The notes below the pieces were generated by a model. That model saw nothing but the letters and a program-made list of their open reading frames with translations. It made no database searches and had not been told where the DNA came from. Shown here one piece after another: positions 58,328-64,000 of a DNA stretch of 64,000 nucleotides. Each line of letters begins with the position of its first letter. The first letter of the stretch is position 1. The position numbers and the translations under genes are program-made. The DNA is taken from the NCBI GenBank assembly GCA_035517695.1, contig DATIYI010000365.1, positions 54,381 through 118,380 on the forward strand, in the 5' to 3' direction. Origin of the DNA: DATFVJ01 sp035517695. GTDB lineage: Bacteria; Actinomycetota; Actinomycetes; Streptosporangiales; Streptosporangiaceae.

Positions 58328-61210
58328 ATGGCGACCCGTACCCCGCGTACCGTTGCCCGCATGCCCGCGGCACCTTCGGGCCGTGCCCGGCGTGAGCCCG
58401 CGGCCGGCTCGGGTCAGGGGTCCCGCACGCGATCCGGGCGGCGGGACGGCCAGCAGACCGCCCGGCGGGATGGCCGGCGGGATGGCTGGGAGCCGGGACG
58501 TCGGCGACCGCCGAATGGCAGGGGCCGCCCGCGCGGGAAGGGCGGCCGCGGCAAGCGGAAGGGCGCAGCCCCGCAGCGACCGAAGGATCCGTTCCTGATC
58601 CTTTTCGGCTGGCTCGCCAATGTGCTTATCGGCGCCTGGATGGTCGCCGCGCACGGGGTCGGTTTCGCGGCCCGGGCGTTCGGCCGCAGCGCTCGTGATC
58701 TGGACCCGCTGCACCGCAGGGACGGCATCGGACTGGCCATTCTTGGCGCGGCGCTCGTCACTGCCGCGGCCATCTGGTGGCACCTGGGCAGCGCGTTCGG
58801 CCGCGGCCTGTGGGCGGTGGTGAGTGGTGCGTTCGGCTCAGCGGCGTGGTCGGTTCCGCTGCTGCTCGCCCTGCTTTCCTGGCGGTTCCTGCGCCACCCG
58901 GACCGTAACGCGGAGACGGGCCGGATAGTGATTGGCTGGTCGGCGCTGATCACGGGCGTCCTTGGTCTCGTGCACATCGCCAACGGCACACCGCCGCCCA
59001 CCGCAGGCGCGGCCGTCATGCGCTCGGCGGGCGGTTTCATCGGCTTCTTCGTCTCCGCACCGCTGGTCGGGGCCGTCACCGCCTGGATCGCGGCGCCATT
59101 GCTCGCCCTGCTGTGCGGTTTCGGCCTGCTGGTCATCACGGCTACGCCGCTGCACCGGATACCTGAGCGTCTTGCCGATCTGCACGGTTTCGTCCGGGGC
59201 GAACAGCGAACCTCGGGCCAGGCGGATGACGCGAAGCAGGCGATCGAGGGGCCGACAGACGGGTCGCGACCGGGCAAGGTCCCTAGGCGGGGCCGTGGCC
59301 ACCTCCTGCGCGGCACACGGGCGCGCAAGGCCGCGATCGAAGTCGGCGATCACGTGCAGCCCTACGACACACCGCTGCTGTCCGGCGGTGGCGTCGGCGA
59401 GGGCCGGCGGGTGTCCGGGGGGGACGGGCCGACCGGCGCAGCCGCCCTGCTGCGCCACGGGCCCCACGGGGATGACCTTGGCGGCGGCCAGCACGGGACC
59501 GGTCAGGGCGGTAGCGGCAGCCAGCACGGGACCGGTCAGCACGGGACCGGTCAGCACGGGGCCGATCAGCAGGGGGGCACCCCGCACGGGTCCGATCAGC
59601 ACGACGATGGCGAACTGCTTGATGGGCTCGGTTTCGGGCCGCGGCCAGGGGACCGGCCACGTACAGGCGGCCAGCGTAACCCCGCCGGCCCGGCAGGTGA
59701 TGCCGCACGAGGATCAGAGCAGCTCACGCTGACCGCTGCCGCGGATGGCAGCTACACGCTCCCGCCCGCCGCATTGCTGCGCCCGGGGAGCGCGCCGAAG
59801 ATGCGTACCCGGGCAAACGATGCCGTGGTCGCCGCGCTCGCCGGGGTGCTCGACCAGTTCGAGGTCGATGCGCAGGTCACCAACTTCACTCGCGGCCCGA
59901 CGGTGACCAGGTACGAGATCGAGATTGGCCCTGCCGTCAAGGTCGAGCGGGTCACCCAGCTGTCCAAGAACATCGCCTACGCGGTCAAGAGCGCCGACGT
60001 CAGGATCCTTTCGCCGATACCGGGCAAGTCCGCGATCGGTGTCGAGATCCCCAACACGGACCGCGAGATCGTCAGCCTCGGCGACGTGCTCAGGTCCCCG
60101 GTCGCGGTGAACGACCACCACCCGATGGTCGTGGGCCTGGGCAAGGATGTCGAGGGCCGTACCGTCGTGGCGAACCTGGCCAAGATGCCGCACATGCTGA
60201 TCGCCGGCGCAACCGGCGCAGGGAAAAGTACCTGCATCAATGGGCTGATCACGTCGATCCTTTCCAGGGCCACGCCGGACGAGGTGCGGACAATCCTCGT
60301 CGACCCCAAGCGGGTCGAGCTTTCCGTGTACGAGGGCATTCCCCACCTGATCACCCCCATTATCACCAACCCGAAGCGGGCGGCTGAAGCGCTGCAATGG
60401 GTGGTTGGCGAGATGGAGCGGCGCTACGACGACCTCGCCGCGTCCGGTTTCCGCCATCTGGACGACTTCAACAAGGCGGTGCGGGCGGGCAAGCTCACCC
60501 CGGCGCCTGGTAGCGAGCGGGTCTACCAGCCGTACCCGTACCTGCTGGTGATCGTGGACGAGCTCGCCGACCTGATGATGGTCGCACCGCGCGACGTGGA
60601 AGATTCTGTCGTCCGGATCACTCAGCTCGCCCGGGCAGCAGGCATTCATCTGGTGCTCGCCACTCAGCGTCCGAGCGTTGACGTCGTCACCGGCCTGATC
60701 AAGGCCAACGTGCCATCCCGGCTGGCCTTCGCGACCTCCAGCCTCGCCGATAGCCGGGTCATCCTTGACCAGCCGGGTGCGGAGAAGCTGGTCGGGCAGG
60801 GTGACTCCCTCTTCCTGCCGATGGGGGCCAGCAAACCGCTGCGGCTGCAGAACGCGTTCGTGACGGAGAAGGAGATCCACGAGGTCGTCGCGCACTGCAA
60901 GAAGCAGGCGGAGCCGACCTACCGGGACGACGTCAGCGTCCCGGCCGGCCGCAAGCGCGAAATCGACGAAGACATCGGTGATGATCTCGAGCTCCTCGTG
61001 CAGGCGGCCGAACTGATCGTCAGCACCCAGTTCGGCTCGACCTCGATGCTTCAGCGCAAACTGAGGGTGGGTTTCGCCAAGGCTGGACGGCTGATGGACC
61101 TGCTCGAGAGCCGCGGGATCGTCGGTCCAAGTGAGGGTTCCAAGGCGCGGGACGTTCTGGTCAAGCCAGATGATCTTGCTGAGGTTCTCGGCGGCCTGCG
61201 CGGTGACTGA
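58328..61210 (+). CDS. ftsK: DNA translocase FtsK/SpoIIIE
   Basis: ATP-driven dsDNA pump for chromosome segregation at the septum. About 960 aa from ATG 58328; the frame is open from 58157, but homology and composition favour the later start, which has no clear RBS and may be leaderless or GTG-upstream. A basic N-terminal tail precedes four or five membrane helices (residues ~95-280). A linker carries QHGTG/QHGAD repeats (15-bp units, 59480-59610). The motor has Walker A GATGAGKSTCINGL, DPKRVELSVYEGIPHLI, and Walker B VIVDELADLMM. The C-terminal gamma winged helix reads STSMLQRKLRVGFAKAGRLMDLLESRGIVGPSEGSKARDVLV. Confidence 0.94.
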   Translation: MATRTPRTVARMPAAPSGRARREPAAGSGQGSRTRSGRRDGQQTARRDGRRDGWEPGRRRPPNGRGRPRGKGGRGKRKGAAPQRPKDPFLILFGWLANVLIGAWMVAAHGVGFAARAFGRSARDLDPLHRRDGIGLAILGAALVTAAAIWWHLGSAFGRGLWAVVSGAFGSAAWSVPLLLALLSWRFLRHPDRNAETGRIVIGWSALITGVLGLVHIANGTPPPTAGAAVMRSAGGFIGFFVSAPLVGAVTAWIAAPLLALLCGFGLLVITATPLHRIPERLADLHGFVRGEQRTSGQADDAKQAIEGPTDGSRPGKVPRRGRGHLLRGTRARKAAIEVGDHVQPYDTPLLSGGGVGEGRRVSGGDGPTGAAALLRHGPHGDDLGGGQHGTGQGGSGSQHGTGQHGTGQHGADQQGGTPHGSDQHDDGELLDGLGFGPRPGDRPRTGGQRNPAGPAGDAARGSEQLTLTAAADGSYTLPPAALLRPGSAPKMRTRANDAVVAALAGVLDQFEVDAQVTNFTRGPTVTRYEIEIGPAVKVERVTQLSKNIAYAVKSADVRILSPIPGKSAIGVEIPNTDREIVSLGDVLRSPVAVNDHHPMVVGLGKDVEGRTVVANLAKMPHMLIAGATGAGKSTCINGLITSILSRATPDEVRTILVDPKRVELSVYEGIPHLITPIITNPKRAAEALQWVVGEMERRYDDLAASGFRHLDDFNKAVRAGKLTPAPGSERVYQPYPYLLVIVDELADLMMVAPRDVEDSVVRITQLARAAGIHLVLATQRPSVDVVTGLIKANVPSRLAFATSSLADSRVILDQPGAEKLVGQGDSLFLPMGASKPLRLQNAFVTEKEIHEVVAHCKKQAEPTYRDDVSVPAGRKREIDEDIGDDLELLVQAAELIVSTQFGSTSMLQRKLRVGFAKAGRLMDLLESRGIVGPSEGSKARDVLVKPDDLAEVLGGLRGD
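59480..59610. repeat. 15-bp repeats in the ftsK linker
   Basis: CAGCACGGGACCGGT occurs in tandem (59521-59550) with diverged neighbours. They encode QHGTG pentapeptides between the membrane domain and the motor. Confidence 0.88.
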
Positions 61211-61390
61211 CCTATACGCGGGAGATTGCCTGTGGGAGGTGCCGGGTATGAAGGTATTCGCTCCAGGGGGAGCGTTTTACCGACTGTCGATTTTGACCTT
61301 CTCGATGCACGGGGCGTCTCGCTGCGCCCCAGGGCGGTGTTTAGACTTGAGCGTGAGATCGGGGCGGCGGCGATCTAGCGGAGGAATGGC

Positions 61391-62131
61391 GTGAGTATCG
61401 GCGATACCCTGGCACGCGCCCGTCGGGACGCCGGTCTCAGCGTTACGCAGGTCAGCCAGCGGACACGGATCAGGGAAACGGTCATCCGCGGGATCGAGAA
61501 CGACGATTTTTCCCCGTGCGGTGGGGATTTTTATGCGCGCGGGCACATTCGCAGCATGGCCAGGACCGTCGGGATCGATCCAGGGCCGCTGATCCATGAG
61601 TACGACGAGGCGCATGGCGGGCTCGGCCAGGTGTCCGCTGCCGAGGTATTCGAGCCCGCTACGCCTATCAAGATCAGGGAGCGCCGCCCGCCGAATTGGA
61701 GCGCGATAATGGCGCTTGCGGTGGTGGCCGTCATCATCTTCTGGGTGGCGCACTCGGTCATGAGCGCATCACACCATGTGGACGCGGCGCCGCGCGGTGA
61801 GCAAGTCCGCCGCCCAACCCCGACCGCATCTGCTACCCACCCGAGTGCCGCGGCCACTGCGCAGCGGCGTTCGGTGGTGATCCAGCTAGCCGCCACCGAG
61901 GACTGCTGGATCGGCTTGTACTCCGCGAACGGGGCCCAGGAATGGCAGACCGTCGTTTCGGCCGGGACGACCCATTCGTGGACATTCACCCGGCACGTCT
62001 CCATGGAGATTGGCAACCCGGGGGGCATCGCGCTCACTGTGAACGGCAGGAGCATCAGCACTCCCGGCAGGCAACCCGTCACGGTTGATTTGCGGCCCGG
62101 AGGCAAGGCAGTCGCCGCGAGCGGATTCTAG
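61391..62131 (+). CDS. RodZ-like helix-turn-helix membrane protein
   Basis: 246 aa: an N-terminal HTH (IGDTLARARRDAGLSVTQVSQRTRIRETVIRGIENDDFSPCGGDFYARGHIRSMARTVGID), one transmembrane helix (NWSAIMALAVVAVIIFWVAHSV, ~residues 101-122), and a C-terminal DUF4115-like beta domain (VVIQLAATEDCWIGLYSANGAQEWQTVVSAGTTHSW; EIGNPGGIALTVNGR). The order matches RodZ, which links MreB to the cell wall in rods. In actinomycetes the role is unclear. GTG 61391 has GGAGGAA upstream. It lies between ftsK and rimO, as in Streptomyces. Confidence 0.88.
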   Translation: MSIGDTLARARRDAGLSVTQVSQRTRIRETVIRGIENDDFSPCGGDFYARGHIRSMARTVGIDPGPLIHEYDEAHGGLGQVSAAEVFEPATPIKIRERRPPNWSAIMALAVVAVIIFWVAHSVMSASHHVDAAPRGEQVRRPTPTASATHPSAAATAQRRSVVIQLAATEDCWIGLYSANGAQEWQTVVSAGTTHSWTFTRHVSMEIGNPGGIALTVNGRSISTPGRQPVTVDLRPGGKAVAASGF

Positions 62132-62204
62132 CGCCTGCTCCTCGTCGGCCGCGGCGGGGTTTGGCGCGGCTCGGCGGTTGCCCTGGGTCCCGTAGTCTGC
62201 GGTT

Positions 62205-63932
62205 GTGTCGTCGTCATCGCATGATTCTCCGGGCACCCGCCCCACGCCGGCGCGCGAAGCGGGACCATCCACCCAGCCGGGGCCCGATCGGACCGTCCGT
62301 GTCGTCACGCTCGGCTGCGGACGCAACGAGGTCGACTCCGAGGAACTCGCGGCGCGGCTTGAGTCCTCGGGCTGGACCTTGGTCGGCGCAGACGACGAGG
62401 ACGACGCGAGCACCGGCGAAACTGATCACGACACCTGCCACGAAGCAAGCGTGGTGCTCGTCAACACGTGCGGCTTCATCGAGGCCGCTAAGCAGGACTC
62501 CATCGGTGAACTGCTTTCAGCCGCGGACTCCGGCCGTGCCGTGGTCGCGGCAGGCTGCCTCGCGGAAAGGTACGGCGCCGAGCTTGCCGAGGCGCTTCCC
62601 GAGGCCGAGGTGATCAGTTTCGACGACTACCCGGACATCGGCGCGCGGCTGGACGCCGTGCTTGCCGGGGAAACCAGGCGGGCGCACACGCCGCGCGACC
62701 GGCGCAGGCTGCTTCCGCTCGCGCCGGCGCAGCGGCCGGGGTCCGCTGGAAAGGCCGACGGCGTGCACGTGCCCGGCCACGGCGACGCAAGCCAACCCAA
62801 GTCACTATCGGGATCCATAACGGCTGCCGCTGGCGATCCCGGACCCGAAGGTGTAACGCCCTGGGGGGGCGAGCCGGCGTCGGCCACCTTCTTTGCGCCG
62901 CCGCGCGAGTCAGCTTCAACAGCCGTGCCAGCACGCGTAAGCGGTTATGGAGATGTCAAGTCTCCCCCGTCGGGCCCGCAGGTACTGCGCCGCAGGCTCT
63001 CAGGCGGCCTGGCAGCGCCCCTGAAGATCGCGTCCGGCTGCGACCGCAGATGCAGCTTCTGCGCGATCCCGTCCTTTCGTGGTGCGTTCGTCTCCCGCCA
63101 GCCGCAGGACATACTCGCGGAGGCAGGCTGGCTGGCTGCCGAGGGCGTGCGTGAGCTGGTGCTTGTGAGCGAGAACTCGACCTCCTACGGCAAGGACCTG
63201 GGGAATCTTCGTCTCCTGGAGGAATTGCTGCCCGCGCTCGCCGCCGTACCAGGGATCGCGCGGGTACGCGTCAGTTACCTGCAGCCGGCCGAAGTCCGCC
63301 CAGGACTGACCGAGGTGATGGCGCGCACTCCAGGTGTGGCCCCGTATTTCGACCTGTCTTTCCAGCATGCCAGCGGACCTTTGCTGCGGGCCATGCGGCG
63401 ATTCGGTGATCGCGAGCGGTTCTGCGGCCTGCTCCGGCAGGTCCGCCGGCTCAGCCCCGAGGCGGGTGTGCGGTCAAATTTCATCGTCGGCTTTCCCGGT
63501 GAGACCCGGGCCGACATCGGTGAGCTGAGAAGTTTCCTCGAGGCGGCCGGCCTGGACGCCATCGGGATCTTCGGCTACTCGGACGAGGACGGCACGGCGG
63601 CGGCTTCCCTGCCAGGCAAAGTTGACGACGGCGAAATCGCCGCCCGGCTCAGGGAGATCAGCGACCTCGCCGAGGAACTCATGGCGCAGCGCGCCGAGGA
63701 GCGGATTGGCGAGGATGTGGACGTACTGATCGAGCGGTCGCTGCCCGGCGGCGGGTTCGAGGGACGTGCCGCACACCAGGCACCCGAGGTGGACGGTGCC
63801 ACGACCGTTCACGGTGATCTCCGGATACGTCCTGGGGATCTTGTCCGGGCAACCGTCACCGCCGCGGCGGGCGTGGATCTGGAGGCCGACGCGGCCGAGA
63901 TCGTGTCGGGCCGTGACGCGGAACGGCATTGA
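62205..63932 (+). CDS. rimO: Ribosomal protein S12 methylthiotransferase
   Basis: Radical SAM enzyme that adds a methylthio group to Asp of S12. The N-terminal UPF0004 domain has its three Cys in TLGCGRNEVDSEE, VLVNTCGFIEAAK and VVAAGCLAERYG. The radical SAM CxxxCxxC is SGCDRRCSFCAIPSFRG (~residues 278-289). A C-terminal TRAM domain follows (DVLIERSLPGGGFEGRAAHQAPEVDG). At 575 aa it is ~100 longer than normal: residues ~168-256 between the first two domains are a Pro/Ser/Ala-rich insert. GTG 62205 is used. Confidence 0.93.
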   Translation: MSSSSHDSPGTRPTPAREAGPSTQPGPDRTVRVVTLGCGRNEVDSEELAARLESSGWTLVGADDEDDASTGETDHDTCHEASVVLVNTCGFIEAAKQDSIGELLSAADSGRAVVAAGCLAERYGAELAEALPEAEVISFDDYPDIGARLDAVLAGETRRAHTPRDRRRLLPLAPAQRPGSAGKADGVHVPGHGDASQPKSLSGSITAAAGDPGPEGVTPWGGEPASATFFAPPRESASTAVPARVSGYGDVKSPPSGPQVLRRRLSGGLAAPLKIASGCDRRCSFCAIPSFRGAFVSRQPQDILAEAGWLAAEGVRELVLVSENSTSYGKDLGNLRLLEELLPALAAVPGIARVRVSYLQPAEVRPGLTEVMARTPGVAPYFDLSFQHASGPLLRAMRRFGDRERFCGLLRQVRRLSPEAGVRSNFIVGFPGETRADIGELRSFLEAAGLDAIGIFGYSDEDGTAAASLPGKVDDGEIAARLREISDLAEELMAQRAEERIGEDVDVLIERSLPGGGFEGRAAHQAPEVDGATTVHGDLRIRPGDLVRATVTAAAGVDLEADAAEIVSGRDAERH

Positions 63933-64000
63933 ACCGCGCCGGGCCTGACTCGAACCCCGGCGGTACGGCAGCGGAAATGCCCGCCGTACGTGCCCCTAGC
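63929..64000 (+). CDS. pgsA: Probable 5' end of pgsA (phosphatidylglycerophosphate synthase), cut by window edge
   Basis: TTG 63929 overlaps the rimO TGA by 3 nt (TTGA), and the frame stays open to the window end, encoding NRAGPDSNPGGTAAEMPAVR and onward. The Pro/Ala/Gly-rich start and the position right after rimO match pgsA in other actinomycetes, but the conserved membrane part lies outside the window. Identity rests on synteny alone. Confidence 0.45.
   Translation, partial: MNRAGPDSNPGGTAAEMPAVRAPS

Noticed and set aside
59714..60895. Minus-strand frame opposite the FtsK motor
   Set aside because: Shadow of a highly conserved domain; no start signal or homology.

Overview
The window is high-GC actinobacterial chromosome with many GTG starts, strong GGAGG-type ribosome binding sites and long chains of ATGA/GTGA stop-start overlaps. 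Lineage markers include an F420-type luciferase-like oxidoreductase, a group II truncated haemoglobin, an actinobacterial CbiX with a C-terminal Cys/His tail, and the order dapA - RNase J - ftsK - RodZ-like - rimO - (pgsA). The gene complement fits a filamentous actinomycete (Streptomyces/Streptosporangiales/Frankia-like). I cannot name the genus.

Layout. (1) 98-6343: pyrimidine and deoxynucleoside salvage and catabolism (cdd, deoA, deoC, an aldehyde dehydrogenase, a shortened aldehyde dehydrogenase-like partner) facing a convergent upp whose last ~25 codons are shifted out of frame. (2) 6590-8017: a small conserved protein and an LLM-class oxidoreductase. (3) 8137-11868: a surface-glycan group: an SQD1-type UDP-sulfoquinovose synthase homologue, a GtrA flippase-like protein, a GT2 glycosyltransferase and a nucleotide-sugar epimerase. 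(4) 12340-28475: a cobalamin (riboswitch)-controlled corrin ring pathway: fused AAA+/VWA chelatase, CobO, CobB, CobI, CobM, CbiD, CbiE-CbiT, CbiG-CobJ, a 2x[4Fe-4S] ferredoxin, CobH and CbiX, then CobT and a CysG-type enzyme. CbiX, CbiG and CbiD suggest an early-cobalt ('anaerobic-like') route. No CobK is in the window. (5) 28457-39413: two paired P-loop GTPases (one dynamin-like), an HtrA-type protease, SSB with DnaA-box-like sites upstream, a diguanylate cyclase and the ABC-F factor EttA. (6) 39544-50990: truncated haemoglobin, MscS channel, a small protein divergent from an XRE/TPR regulator, a metallophosphoesterase, a 25-residue peptide gene beside a large TPR protein, an HNH endonuclease, a DUF3099-like protein and an acyl-CoA dehydrogenase. 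(7) 51093-55147: membrane (GT-C-like) proteins, one an internally deleted remnant, around a 14-16 bp repeat array. (8) 55552-64000: the conserved dapA-rnj-ftsK-rodZ-like-rimO-pgsA block.

The most unusual theme is repeat expansion. At least ten otherwise conserved proteins carry low-complexity inserts or tails built from short tandem DNA repeats. Where I could read the period cleanly it is 15 or 18 bp, which keeps the frame. Intergenic arrays have periods such as 14, 16, 20 and ~27 bp. A separate hairpin-forming intergenic element occurs at two places 23 kb apart in opposite orientations. The best candidates for an undescribed system are the 25-aa peptide plus TPR/STAND-like protein (45047-48349), the ACTG-N-CAGT dyad array (53015-53220) and the repeat-expansion phenomenon itself.
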